From Streptomyces sp. HmicA12 (GTDB taxonomy: Bacteria; Actinomycetota; Actinomycetes; Streptomycetales; Streptomycetaceae), in assembly GCF_000373565.1 (NCBI RefSeq), contig NZ_KB891809.1, positions 248,001-312,000 of the forward strand: a DNA stretch of 64,000 nt, given 5' to 3'. The translations under genes and the position numbers were made by a program. The notes beneath the pieces are model-generated. The model was given only the letters and a program-made list of their open reading frames with translations. It did no database searches and was not told the origin of the DNA. Of the stretch, positions 17,889-26,185 are shown piece by piece. Numbering within the stretch: the stretch's first letter is position 1; every line of letters begins with the position of its first letter.

Positions 17889-19219
17889 CACGCCGCCTTC
17901 GCGCCGGTGCGGGACCGGGTGGTCGCGAACTCGCGGATCGAGTCCGCCATGTACGTCGTCATCTCCTGCGTGAGGTTCGGGTGGACCCCGATCCAGAAGG
18001 TGCGTTCGGTGACGATGTCGCTGTTGGTGAGCGGGCCCACGACGCGGTAGTTCACGTCCTGGTAGGCGGGGTGCCGGGTGAGGTTGCCCGCGAAGAGGCG
18101 GCGGGTGCCGATACGGCGGGCCTCCAGGTGCGCGGTGAGTTCCCCGCGGGTGTAGGCGGCGTCGGCGTCGACGGTGAGGGCGAACCCGAACCAGCTCGGG
18201 TCGCTGCCCTTCGTCGGCTCCGGAAGCAGCAGCCCGGGGGTGCCCTCCAGGCCGTCGCGCAGCGCCTGCCAGTTGCGGCGGCGGGCGGCGATGAACGTCT
18301 CCAGCTTCGCGAGCTGGGTGAGGCCGAGGGCGGCCTGGAGATCGGTCGGCTTCAGGTTGTAACCGACGTGCGAGAAAATGTACTTGTGGTCGTAGCCGTG
18401 CGGCAGCGTGCCCATCTGGTGGTCGAAGCGCTTGAGGCACTTGTTGTCCTCGGCGGGCTCGCACCAGCAGTCGCGGCCCCAGTCGCGCAGCGACTCGACG
18501 ACCCGGGCGAGCGCCAGGTTGCGGGTGAGGACACAGCCGCCCTCGCCCATCGCCATGTGGTGCGCCGGGTAGAAGCTGACGGTGGCCAGGTCGCCGTAGG
18601 TGCCGGTGAGGCGGCCCTGGTAGGTGGAGCCGACGGCGTCGCAGTTGTCCTCGACGAGGAACAGGTCGTGCTCCTCGGCGAGCGCGGCGATCTCGGCGAC
18701 CTCGAAGGGGTTGCCGAGGGCGTGCGCGATGACGATGGCCCGGGTCTTGGGGCCGATGGCCGCCGCGACGCGGTCCGCGGTGGTGTTGTACGTGGTCAGG
18801 TCGATGTCGACGAAGACCGGTACGAGGCCGTTCTGCACGATGGGGTTGACGGTGGTCGGGAAGCCGGCCGCGACGGTGATCACCTCGTCGCCGGGGCGCA
18901 GCCGGTGCTCGCCGAGCCGCGGTGAGGTGAGTGCGGTGACGGCCAGCAGGTTCGCGGAGGAACCGGAGTTGGTGAGGTGGGCCTTGCGCAGCTTGAACAG
19001 CCGCGCGAAGGCGCTCTCGAACTTGCGGGTGCGCACCCCCGCGGTGATGCGCAGTTCGAGGGCCGCCTCCACCAGGGCGACCCGGTCCTCCTCGTCGAGG
19101 ACCGCGCCGGCCGGGAGCAGCGGGGTGACCCCGGGCTCGAACGGCTGGTCGGTGTCGGCCTCGTGGTGGTACTTGCGGACGCTTTCGAGCAGGAGCGCCT
19201 TACCGCTGCTCGTCATCAT
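17888..19219 (-). CDS. NDP-4-keto-6-deoxyhexose 3-dehydratase (PLP, 2Fe-2S)
   Basis: A 443-residue member of the DegT/DnrJ/EryC1 fold that removes the C-3 hydroxyl of an NDP-4-keto-deoxyhexose, as SpnQ, UrdQ and RfbH do. Two features separate it from aminotransferases: the PLP-lysine position is His in SFYPAHHMAMGEGG (His220/221), and a cysteine set C251-W-C253-(7)-C261 in RDCWCEPAEDNKC matches the 2Fe-2S motif of this group. No dedicated reductase is encoded nearby, so housekeeping ferredoxin/reductase probably supplies electrons. Together with the 2,3-dehydratase at 46260 it yields 2,3,6-trideoxyhexoses. Confidence 0.94.
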   Translation of the reverse strand: MMTSSGKALLLESVRKYHHEADTDQPFEPGVTPLLPAGAVLDEEDRVALVEAALELRITAGVRTRKFESAFARLFKLRKAHLTNSGSSANLLAVTALTSPRLGEHRLRPGDEVITVAAGFPTTVNPIVQNGLVPVFVDIDLTTYNTTADRVAAAIGPKTRAIVIAHALGNPFEVAEIAALAEEHDLFLVEDNCDAVGSTYQGRLTGTYGDLATVSFYPAHHMAMGEGGCVLTRNLALARVVESLRDWGRDCWCEPAEDNKCLKRFDHQMGTLPHGYDHKYIFSHVGYNLKPTDLQAALGLTQLAKLETFIAARRRNWQALRDGLEGTPGLLLPEPTKGSDPSWFGFALTVDADAAYTRGELTAHLEARRIGTRRLFAGNLTRHPAYQDVNYRVVGPLTNSDIVTERTFWIGVHPNLTQEMTTYMADSIREFATTRSRTGAKAA

Positions 19220-19263
19220 CTCCCCCTCGTTTCACGGAAGTTCGGGCCGGGTGCGAAGTGGTT

Positions 19264-19308
19264 CTCGGTGCGGTCGTGCTCGGTGCGGTCGTGCTCGGTG
19301 CGGGTACG
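19264..19308. repeat. Tandem 15-bp repeat between two sugar genes
   Basis: Two exact units of CTCGGTGCGGTCGTG (19264-19278, 19279-19293) and a third diverged unit to 19308 lie between the 4-ketoreductase stop and the 3-dehydratase start. The repeat is intergenic and of unknown role, perhaps simple slippage. Confidence 0.8.
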
Positions 19309-19313
19309 GTCGG

Positions 19314-20264
19314 TCAGCGGGCTAGAGAACACCTGGACTCCTCCCACAGCGCGTACAGCGCGCCCTCCAGGAGCCGTCCGGGATACCAGTCGAGGGCCTC
19401 GGTGGCGGCGGTGATGTCGACCCGCTGCCACTCCGGGCCGGCGCCGCGCGCGGACGGGCCGCCCGGCGCGGTCTCGGCGAGGCGGACCTGCAGCCCGCTC
19501 ACCGCGATCAGCTGCTGCACCAACTCCCGTACGGGGACGGCTGATCCGCGGCCGATGTTGAGCACAGGCGGCGGGAGCCGCGGGGCGGCGGCCGCGGCGA
19601 CGACGGCGTCGGCGATGTCGCGTACGTCGATGAAGTCGCGGCGGGCCGTCAGAGGGGCGAGCCGCAGGACGACGGGCCGGTTGCCGTCCGCGCCGCGCGC
19701 GAGCTGTTCGGCGACCGTGCCGAGCAGGCTGCTGCGCGGGGCCCCGGGGCCGACCCCGTTGGACAGGCGGAGGACGACGCCGTCGAGGCGGCGGGCCGTG
19801 CGGGCGGCGAGGACGGCGTTCGTGCCGTCCAACTTGCTCTGCCCGTACGGGGATCGCGGGCGGGCCGGGGTGTGTTCGTCGAGGGGGCGGCCCGGTGGGA
19901 CCGGGCCGTACTCGTGGACCGAGCCGAGGTGGACCAGGCGGGGCCGGTCCGGGGCGGCGGCCACGGCGTCCACCACGGTGGCCGCGGCGGTGGCGTTGGC
20001 CTGCCGCATCTCGGCGGCGCCGGTGTTCCACACGGCACCGGCCGCGTTGACGACCACGCGCGGGCGCAGTCGGTCCAACAGGCGTGCCAGGTCGGCTGGT
20101 TGGCGTACGAGATCGGCGCGGGCGTGGTGGATGCCGACCGGCAGCCGGGCCTCGCCGCGGCTCACCGCCGTCACCTCGTGGCCGGCCTCGTCGAGGGCCG
20201 TACAGATAGGACGGCCGACGAAGCCGGAGCCGCCGAGCACGAGGGCCGCGGGGCGGTCAGCCAC
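19314..20264 (-). CDS. NDP-hexose 4-ketoreductase / SDR epimerase family
   Basis: A 316-residue extended SDR. The Rossmann motif is LVLGGSGFVGRPI (8-20) and the catalytic YxxxK is in RSPYGQSKLDG (about 138-148), with upstream Ser/Thr in VHLGSVHEYG. The family is shared by UrdR/LanR/OleU-type 4-ketoreductases that finish NDP-deoxyhexoses. A second, shorter 4-ketoreductase-like gene is at 44488, so two 4-epimeric sugars may be made. The start overlaps the glycosyltransferase gene end by 8 bp. Confidence 0.83.
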   Translation of the reverse strand: MADRPAALVLGGSGFVGRPICTALDEAGHEVTAVSRGEARLPVGIHHARADLVRQPADLARLLDRLRPRVVVNAAGAVWNTGAAEMRQANATAAATVVDAVAAAPDRPRLVHLGSVHEYGPVPPGRPLDEHTPARPRSPYGQSKLDGTNAVLAARTARRLDGVVLRLSNGVGPGAPRSSLLGTVAEQLARGADGNRPVVLRLAPLTARRDFIDVRDIADAVVAAAAAPRLPPPVLNIGRGSAVPVRELVQQLIAVSGLQVRLAETAPGGPSARGAGPEWQRVDITAATEALDWYPGRLLEGALYALWEESRCSLAR

Positions 20265-21495
20265 GGCCGTTCACCGCCAGCCGCTCCAGTTCCGGCACCA
20301 GGCCCGACGGGGCCGGGCGGGCCGCGTTGGCGTGGGACAGGCGGGTTGCCGCCGCGCGGTGGGCGGGGTCCTCCAGGAGGCGGGCCAGGGCGTCGCGGAC
20401 GGTTTCGGCGCTCGCCCGGTGACCGGGCAGGGTCAGGCCCGCGCCGGTCGCGGCGATGCGGGCGCCGTCCGTCTCCTGCTCCGCGCCGAAGGCCACCGAC
20501 AGCTGCGGGACCCCGGCGGCCAGCGCCGTCATGAGGGTGCCCGCGCCGCCGTGGTGGACGAGCGCGGCGCAGTGCGGCAGGACCAGGCGCAGCGGGTACT
20601 GCTCCAGCAGCGTCACGGAGTCGGGTAGGTCGCCGAGCGCGGCCCGGTCGTCGCGGTGGGCGAGCAGCACCACCTCGGCGTCCAGGTCCTGCGCCGCCTT
20701 GACGATCTCGGGGACGGCGTAGGAGGCCTCGCCGTAGATCTGTGTGACGGAGTTGCTCCAGATCACGCAGACCCGGGGGCGGCCCCCGGAGTCCGACGGT
20801 GTCCAACTCCCGTGTCCACCGGGGCCGTTGTAGGGGACGTAGCGGACCGGGATGCGGTGCGCCCGGGTCGGCGGGGCCAGTTCGGGCGGGCAGGGGTCGA
20901 TGACGTGCTCGATGAGGTCCGGGGTCATCGGCGGCAGGCCGAAGCGCGCGAACTCGCCGGTGCGGTCGACCGGCACCGGGTGCAGGGCCGGGCTGTCCTC
21001 GTGGGTGCCGACCGAGCCCCACAGGTGGGCGACGTGCGGGACGCCGACGGCTCGGGCCGCGAGGACGCCGTCCATGCTGAGCCGGTCGTGCACCACGAGG
21101 TCGGGCCGCCAGCGCCGGGCGAAGTCCACCGCCGCGTCGGCGCCGAGCGCGGTCTGGCGTCCCACCTCGGCGCCGAAGTCCTTTGCAAGCGGCCCGAAGT
21201 CGAAGTCCTCCGGCGACACGAGCGGCTCGCGGGTGAGCGGGTGGAGGAGCGGGACGCCGGGGTAGGGCCAGTGGCCGGCGCGGGCCGCGCGCAGATTGAC
21301 GAAGCGGGACAGCTGGCTCATGTCCAGATCGCCGAGGACCGGCACGGGGGTGAGCCCCGCGGCCGACAGCGGCCCGGCCTGGCGCGGCGGACAGAGCACC
21401 CGCACCTCGTGGCCCGCCGACTGCAGGGCCCAGCCCAGCGGCACCATCGGGAAGTAGTGGCTGGTCCAGTCCGACACCGTGAACAACACGCGCAT
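20257..21495 (-). CDS. Glycosyltransferase, GT1 family (second of four)
   Basis: A 412-residue GT-B enzyme beginning MRVLFTVSDWTSHYFPMVPL, with VIDPCPPEL, RYVPYNGPG and the donor-site segment CAALVHHGGAGTLMTALAAG. It is a paralogue of 13681 and 37649. It is the first gene of the minus-strand operon 21495-12015, which also encodes sugar and acyl-transfer functions, so it likely acts on the same trideoxyhexose. The promoter is in the 150-bp gap shared with the ABC exporter. Confidence 0.9.
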   Translation of the reverse strand: MRVLFTVSDWTSHYFPMVPLGWALQSAGHEVRVLCPPRQAGPLSAAGLTPVPVLGDLDMSQLSRFVNLRAARAGHWPYPGVPLLHPLTREPLVSPEDFDFGPLAKDFGAEVGRQTALGADAAVDFARRWRPDLVVHDRLSMDGVLAARAVGVPHVAHLWGSVGTHEDSPALHPVPVDRTGEFARFGLPPMTPDLIEHVIDPCPPELAPPTRAHRIPVRYVPYNGPGGHGSWTPSDSGGRPRVCVIWSNSVTQIYGEASYAVPEIVKAAQDLDAEVVLLAHRDDRAALGDLPDSVTLLEQYPLRLVLPHCAALVHHGGAGTLMTALAAGVPQLSVAFGAEQETDGARIAATGAGLTLPGHRASAETVRDALARLLEDPAHRAAATRLSHANAARPAPSGLVPELERLAVNGRG

Positions 21496-21555
21496 CTCGC
21501 GCCGCTCCTCCCCGGCGGGTCTCTCCCGCCCGCGGCCCAGCGTCGGGGTCCGGCT

Positions 21556-21584
21556 TCGAGCACCACTGGAGCGGCCCTCAACGC
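21556..21584 (+). promoter_or_regulatory. SARP-type heptamer repeats upstream of ABC exporter
   Basis: Three direct heptamers with exact 11-bp spacing: TCGAGCA (21556), TGGAGCG (21567) and TCAACGC (21578). This is the classic layout of SARP (DnrI/ActII-ORF4-type) binding sites. It lies in the divergent promoter of the exporter (plus) and the glycosyltransferase operon (minus). Confidence 0.65.
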
Positions 21585-21644
21585 GGCTCGCCCACGCTGC
21601 GGGGACGACAGCAGGATCCCCGACGCCCGAGGAGGCAGCCGGAC

Positions 21645-22625
21645 ATGACCCGGGACAGCGAGGACGCCGCCGCGGACGCGGCGATCCACACCGAGGCGCT
21701 GCGCAAGACGTACGTCACCCCGCGCGGCGAGGTACCGGCCGTGCACGGTCTCGATCTGACCGTGCGCCGGGGCGAGTTCTTCGGCCTGCTCGGCCCCAAC
21801 GGCGCGGGCAAGTCCACCACGATGGGCATGCTCACCACGCGCGTCCTGCCCACCGGCGGCACCGCCCGCGTCGCCGGGTTCGACGTGCGGCGCCGGCAGA
21901 TCGACGTGAAGCGGCGGATCGGCGTGGTCACCCAGGCCAACACCATGGACCGGGCCGTCACCATCCGGCAGGGCCTGGAGTACCGGGGCCGCTACTTCGG
22001 CCTCACCACCCGCCAGGCCCGGCAGCGAGCGGCCGAACTCCTCGACCGGTTCCAGCTCGGCGAGGTCGCCGACGCGATGGACGACCACGTCTCCGGCGGC
22101 CAGTCCAAGCGGGCGATGGTCGCCCGCGCCCTGATCCACCGGCCCGAGGTGCTGTTCCTCGACGAGCCGACGGCCGCCATCGACCCGCAGGCCCGCAACG
22201 GCCTGTGGGAGCTGCTTCGTGAGCTGAACGCGGGCGGCCAGACGATCCTGCTCACCACCCATTACCTGCAAGAGGCCCAGGAGTTGTGCGGCCGCATCGC
22301 GATCGTCGACCGCGGCACCCTGCTCACCTGCGACACCGTCGCCGGCATCACCGAGGCCAGCGGAGCGGACACCGTCCTGACGCTGACCTTCGACGGCCCC
22401 GCCGAGCCCACCGTGGAGCGCACCCTCAAGCTCGACGGCGTACGCCGCGCCGAGGCCGAGGGCACCGAGCTGCGGGTGTACGCGGCGAAGGGCGAGGGCC
22501 TGCTCGGCGAGCTGATCGTCGTCGGCGCCGACCACGGTCTCGCCGTACGCAACGCGGCGACCCTGCCGCCCAGCCTGGAAACCGCCTTCCTCAACCTCAC
22601 CGGACGGGAGTACCGCGAACAATGA
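21645..22625 (+). CDS. ABC transporter ATPase, DrrA-like (exporter 1)
   Basis: A 326-residue ATP-binding subunit. Walker A is GPNGAGKST (about 51), the signature is VSGGQSKRAMVARAL (about 150; Val replaces the usual Leu), and Walker B is LFLDEPTAAID. The length and the C-terminal extension of about 80 residues match daunorubicin-type DrrA subunits. With the permease encoded next (ATGA overlap) it probably exports the glycosylated product and gives self-resistance. Confidence 0.93.
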   Translation: MTRDSEDAAADAAIHTEALRKTYVTPRGEVPAVHGLDLTVRRGEFFGLLGPNGAGKSTTMGMLTTRVLPTGGTARVAGFDVRRRQIDVKRRIGVVTQANTMDRAVTIRQGLEYRGRYFGLTTRQARQRAAELLDRFQLGEVADAMDDHVSGGQSKRAMVARALIHRPEVLFLDEPTAAIDPQARNGLWELLRELNAGGQTILLTTHYLQEAQELCGRIAIVDRGTLLTCDTVAGITEASGADTVLTLTFDGPAEPTVERTLKLDGVRRAEAEGTELRVYAAKGEGLLGELIVVGADHGLAVRNAATLPPSLETAFLNLTGREYREQ

Positions 22626-23479
22626 GCGCCCTCACCACCCTGCCCCACACCGAACAGGCGAAGCAGCGCAGCAACTTCGCCATCGGACTCGGCACGCTGC
22701 GCGCCCTGCTCGCCCGCGACGTGGCGGTGACGCGACGCAGCCTGGGCTCACTGATCCTGCGCGCCGTGATGCAGCCGCTCGCCTTCACCTTCGGCTTCGC
22801 CTACGTCATCCCGGCGATCGGGGGCGGCGGGCTCGGCGGCGGCGCGGGACAGCCGGGGTTCTCCACGGTCCTGGTGCCCGGCCTGGTCGCCATCACGATC
22901 GCCGTGCAGGGCATCACCTCGGTCCTGATGCCGATGCTGATGGAGATGACGTACACCAAGCAGATCGAGGACCGGGCGCTCGCGCCGGTGCCGCTGTGGG
23001 TGATCGGCCTGCAGAAGGTGATCTCGTCCTCGGTGCAGACGCTGCTCGCGGCGGCCGTGGTGTTCCCGGTGGTGCTGCTCGTGCACCGCTCCGGCGCCAA
23101 GCCCGAGGTGCACGTCCACAACTGGCCGCTGTTCCTCGTGGTGTTGGTGTTCTCCTGCCTGCTGGCGGCCTCGTTCGGCCTGCTGCTCGGCACGCTCTTC
23201 GAGATCACCAAGGTGCAGAACCTGATCGCCGTGGTGATCACCCCGATGACCGTGCTCGGCTGTGTCTACTTCCCGTGGGCGTCTCTGGACGCGCTGCCCT
23301 GGCTCCAGTACGCGATCCTGCTCAACCCGGTGATGTACATCTCCGAGGCGCTGCGCGCCTGCCTGACCCCCGGCGTTCCGCACCTGCCGGTGTGGGCGTG
23401 CCTGCTGGCCCTGATCGGCGGCACGGCGCTGGCCGGCGGGTTCGGGCTGCGCCAGTTCGGGCGGCGCGTGACCGGCTGA
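22622..23479 (+). CDS. ABC-2 type transporter permease, DrrB-like (exporter 1)
   Basis: A 285-residue membrane subunit with about six hydrophobic segments and an ABC-2 family core (for example GFSTVLVPGLVAITIAVQG and TPMTVLGCVYFPWASLDALP). The ATG overlaps the ATPase stop (ATGA), so the two are coupled. It pairs with the ATPase as a drug exporter. A strong bidirectional terminator follows. Confidence 0.92.
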   Translation: MSALTTLPHTEQAKQRSNFAIGLGTLRALLARDVAVTRRSLGSLILRAVMQPLAFTFGFAYVIPAIGGGGLGGGAGQPGFSTVLVPGLVAITIAVQGITSVLMPMLMEMTYTKQIEDRALAPVPLWVIGLQKVISSSVQTLLAAAVVFPVVLLVHRSGAKPEVHVHNWPLFLVVLVFSCLLAASFGLLLGTLFEITKVQNLIAVVITPMTVLGCVYFPWASLDALPWLQYAILLNPVMYISEALRACLTPGVPHLPVWACLLALIGGTALAGGFGLRQFGRRVTG

Positions 23480-23496
23480 CCCCGCCCCGCACAGCG

Positions 23497-23534
23497 AAGT
23501 GCCGCCCTCCCCGTGATCGGGGAGGGCGGCACTT
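23497..23534. terminator. Bidirectional terminator
   Basis: A perfect 16-bp stem (AAGTGCCGCCCTCCCC at 23497-23512, its complement at 23519-23534) with a 6-base loop. It sits between the convergent ABC permease and NTF2-like genes, with a short A/T flank on both sides. Confidence 0.92.
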
Positions 23535-23549
23535 TCGTGTGTGCGACGG

Positions 23550-23999
23550 TCAGCAGGACGTCAGGTCGTCCCGGGTCACCTTGCGCTCGCGGATCTTCAG
23601 GGCGCCGTCCTCGCGGACCAGGACGTCCTCGCAGACGCAGCTCATGCGCAGCTGCGAGGTGCCGCCGCGCGGGGTGGCGAAGATCAGGGCGTAGCAGCGG
23701 ACGTCGTAGGTGTCGGCGTCGCGCGGGGTGACCGCGACCATGCCGTGCCAGTGGCGGCGCTGCACGCCCTCGGCGACGAGCTCGGCGTGGGTGCGGCGCA
23801 CTCCCTCGGCGAGCGCGGCGTGGCCCTGGACGGGCACGTCGAGCACCTCCGGGTGGAAGTAGCCGTCCGCGGTGAAGGTCTGCGCCCACTCCTCGGCGCG
23901 GCCGCCGTCCAGGAGGTGGAAGTGGCGGGCGTAGAAGTCCTGGACGTCGGCGTAGGCGAGGGCGAAGTCGGTGTTCTCCAGCAGGGCTTGCGCGGTCAT
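23550..23999 (-). CDS. NTF2/SnoaL-fold protein, ActVI-ORFA-like
   Basis: A 149-residue protein of the NTF2-like fold (helix-rich N-terminus with DVQDFYARHFHLLDGGRAEEWAQTF, then beta strands). This size and the DxFYARxxxxLDxGRxxEWxxxF pattern fit small polyketide-tailoring proteins of the ActVI-ORFA/SnoaL group. Members act as cyclases or hydroxylation helpers; the exact role is not readable. It is the last gene of the polyketide operon and is followed by the terminator at 23497-23534. Confidence 0.72.
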   Translation of the reverse strand: MTAQALLENTDFALAYADVQDFYARHFHLLDGGRAEEWAQTFTADGYFHPEVLDVPVQGHAALAEGVRRTHAELVAEGVQRRHWHGMVAVTPRDADTYDVRCYALIFATPRGGTSQLRMSCVCEDVLVREDGALKIRERKVTRDDLTSC

Positions 24000-24053
24000 T
24001 ACTGCTCCCAGGTGGTCGGTGGCGAGGTGTGCTGACGAGAGGTGCGGCGGGGT

Positions 24054-24842
24054 CTAGTCCTCGAAGATCGCGGCGGCCCGGGTCCAGCCCGCTCCCGCGC
24101 CGGCGATCTTCACGGGCAGGCAGGAGAGCGTGAAGCCGTACGGTTCGGGCAGGTCGCCGAGCCGCTCCAGGCGCTCGATCTGGCAGAACTCCCGGTCCCT
24201 GCCGATGAAGTGGGCGGGCCACAGCACGCCCTGGTCCTTGGTGGCGGCGTAGCCGCGCAGGATGTGGCCGAAGGGCGCGTCGAGGCTGAAGGCGTCGGTG
24301 CCGATCACCTTGATGCCGAGGTCGAGCAGGAAGTGGGTGGCGGAGGCGTCGAGGCCGATGAAGTCGGTGAAGAAGGCCTGGCTGCCCTTGAAGCGGTCGG
24401 CGCCGGTGTGCAGCAGGGCGATGTCCATGGGCTGCGGCTGGTAGCCGATGCGGGCCAGTTCCTTGGCGATGTCGTCGGCGGTGAGCGTGGCCGGGCCCTC
24501 GACGCCGGTGAAGTCGAGGACGAAGGCGGGGCGGTGGAACCAGTCGAGGGGCAGCTCGTCGATGTTGCGCGGCCGTCCGTCGCCGTAGCCGGCCCGGCTG
24601 CCGTAGTGCGAGGGCGCGTCGATGTGCGTACCGGTGTGGGTGTTGAGGCTCATGTTGTCGATGGAGAGCAGCTCGCCGTCCGGCAGTTCGGCCGTGTCGA
24701 AGTCGAGCCCGAAGTGCTCGCGCATCTCCTTGGCCATGTGGGCGGCGCCCTCGGCCGGGGTCACGATCTCGTGGCTGACCGGCTCGGGCTCCCACTGGGA
24801 GGCGTCGATGGACGAGGAAAGGTCGATCAGGCGCATGGTCAT
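24054..24842 (-). CDS. Polyketide cyclase, kynurenine-formamidase-like fold
   Basis: A 262-residue member of the cyclase family (PF04199). The metal-binding signature is NTHTGTHIDAPSHYG (about 68-82), with further conserved IALLHTGADRF and GIKVIGTDAFSLD. Homologues in aromatic polyketide clusters include the oxytetracycline cyclase OxyN and aureolic-acid cyclases, which close later rings after the first-ring aromatase. It follows the FAD hydroxylase by 9 bp. It most likely sets the second or third ring of the aglycone. Confidence 0.85.
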   Translation of the reverse strand: MTMRLIDLSSSIDASQWEPEPVSHEIVTPAEGAAHMAKEMREHFGLDFDTAELPDGELLSIDNMSLNTHTGTHIDAPSHYGSRAGYGDGRPRNIDELPLDWFHRPAFVLDFTGVEGPATLTADDIAKELARIGYQPQPMDIALLHTGADRFKGSQAFFTDFIGLDASATHFLLDLGIKVIGTDAFSLDAPFGHILRGYAATKDQGVLWPAHFIGRDREFCQIERLERLGDLPEPYGFTLSCLPVKIAGAGAGWTRAAAIFED

Positions 24843-24851
24843 GAACTCCTG

Positions 24852-26093
24852 TCAGGGACGGACGCCGGTGAGGGCACGCGAGGTGAAGAGGTCCGTGCGG
24901 ACGCGGATCGCCGGGTTGCCGACGGCGATCCGGCGGGTGATCTTGTTGCCGATCGGGGTGCGGCTGATGAGCCGGGCGGCGCGCGGGCGGATCGCCGAGG
25001 CCACCTTGCCGCTGCTGAACATGCCTTTGGACTGCATGAGTTGGAGCTTCATCACGCCGTCGATATCGGCCGAGCGCTCCCGCTCGTACGCGCCGAGGGA
25101 CCCGGCGCCGCAGTCCTCGTCGCGCAGCGCGCGGACCAGGACCGGGTGCAGCACGGCGGCGTCCTGGATGGCGAGGTTGATGCCCTGCGCGCCGAGCGGG
25201 CTGTGCGTGTGCGCGCTGTCGCCGATCAGGACGAGGCCGTCGCGGACCCAGGACGTGGCGCGGGCGGCGAACACGTCGAGGAGGGTGAGGTCGCCGAGCG
25301 TGTGGATGTGCTCGGCGATGGCGTCCGCGTACTCGGGCAGGGCGCGCGCCGCCTCGGCCTTGACGTGGTCGATGCCGAGCGCGGCGATCTCCTTGTACCC
25401 CTTGTGCGGCAGCGTCCAGCCGATCTGGACGCGGCCCGGGTACGAGTCGTAGGCGAGGGCCGGGGTGGCGGCCGAGCGGTGGATGCGGACGACGCCCGTG
25501 GGGCCCTCGGGGGCGGGCAGCTTGAACCAGAGGACGTCGAGGTCGAACACGTCGTGGCGGTCGTTCTCGATGCCGGCCAGCGCGCGGGTCTTGGAGTAGC
25601 GGCCGTCGGCGCCGACGACGACGCGGGAGCGCACGGTGTGTTCGCCGACGACGGCGCCGCGCACCGCGCCGTCCTCCTCCAACAGCCGGGAGATCCGGGC
25701 CCCTTCGAGGTACGTGAAGCCGTCGTGGGCGCGGCAGGCGTCGAGCAGTTCCTCCAGCAGGTGCTGCTGCGGCACGCTCAGCAGGTGGTCGTGGGGCGGC
25801 GGGAGTTTGCCGTAGTCGATGTCCATCAGGACGCGGCGGCTGTCGCTGAGCCGGAAGTGGCGCAGCTCGTAGGCGCCGCGCTCGCGGACGCCGGGCAGCA
25901 CGCCGAGCTGGTCGAGCAGGGCGAGGCCGCCGGGCTGGAGGATCTCGCCGCGGTACTCGCGCTCGAAGGACCTGGCCTTCTCGGCGACCGTCACGGTGGC
26001 GCCGGAGCGCAGGAGGAGCAGCGCCAGGGTGAGGCCCGCGGGGCCGCCGCCGACCACGCACACATCGGTCTTGATCTCGGCCGTCTTGTTCAC
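24852..26093 (-). CDS. FAD-dependent hydroxylase, p-hydroxybenzoate hydroxylase family
   Basis: A flavoprotein monooxygenase of about 413 residues. FAD motifs: GGGPAGLTLALLLLRSGA (N-terminal Rossmann), the DG motif VVGADGRYSKTR, and GDSAHTHSPLGAQGINLAIQDA (pyrophosphate and ribityl site). Start: GTG at 26093 has AGGAG five bases upstream; an upstream in-frame GTG at 26108 would add five residues. It probably hydroxylates the polyketide or opens a ring by Baeyer-Villiger oxidation. It follows an intra-operon hairpin that separates it from the SDR gene. Confidence 0.86.
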   Translation of the reverse strand: MNKTAEIKTDVCVVGGGPAGLTLALLLLRSGATVTVAEKARSFEREYRGEILQPGGLALLDQLGVLPGVRERGAYELRHFRLSDSRRVLMDIDYGKLPPPHDHLLSVPQQHLLEELLDACRAHDGFTYLEGARISRLLEEDGAVRGAVVGEHTVRSRVVVGADGRYSKTRALAGIENDRHDVFDLDVLWFKLPAPEGPTGVVRIHRSAATPALAYDSYPGRVQIGWTLPHKGYKEIAALGIDHVKAEAARALPEYADAIAEHIHTLGDLTLLDVFAARATSWVRDGLVLIGDSAHTHSPLGAQGINLAIQDAAVLHPVLVRALRDEDCGAGSLGAYERERSADIDGVMKLQLMQSKGMFSSGKVASAIRPRAARLISRTPIGNKITRRIAVGNPAIRVRTDLFTSRALTGVRP

Positions 26094-26124
26094 AGTCGCT
26101 CCTGTCACGGACGGGTACGGGGAA

Positions 26125-26159
26125 GGGCCCGGCCCCGGCTCGATGCCGGGACCGGGCCC
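26125..26159. terminator. GC-rich hairpin inside the polyketide operon
   Basis: GGGCCCGGCCCCGGC (26125-26139) pairs with 26145-26159 with one mismatch and a 5-base loop. It lies 27 bases past the SDR stop and upstream of the FAD hydroxylase. There is no clean T-tract. It may be an attenuating or processing hairpin between KS-CLF-ACP-SDR and the downstream tailoring genes. Confidence 0.6.
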
Positions 26160-26185
26160 CCGGGGGGATGGGCAGTGGTTCGGGG

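Noticed and set aside
17888..19219. Sugar aminotransferase
   Set aside because: Same fold, but the PLP lysine is replaced by His and the iron-sulphur cysteine motif is present, which marks a 3-dehydratase.
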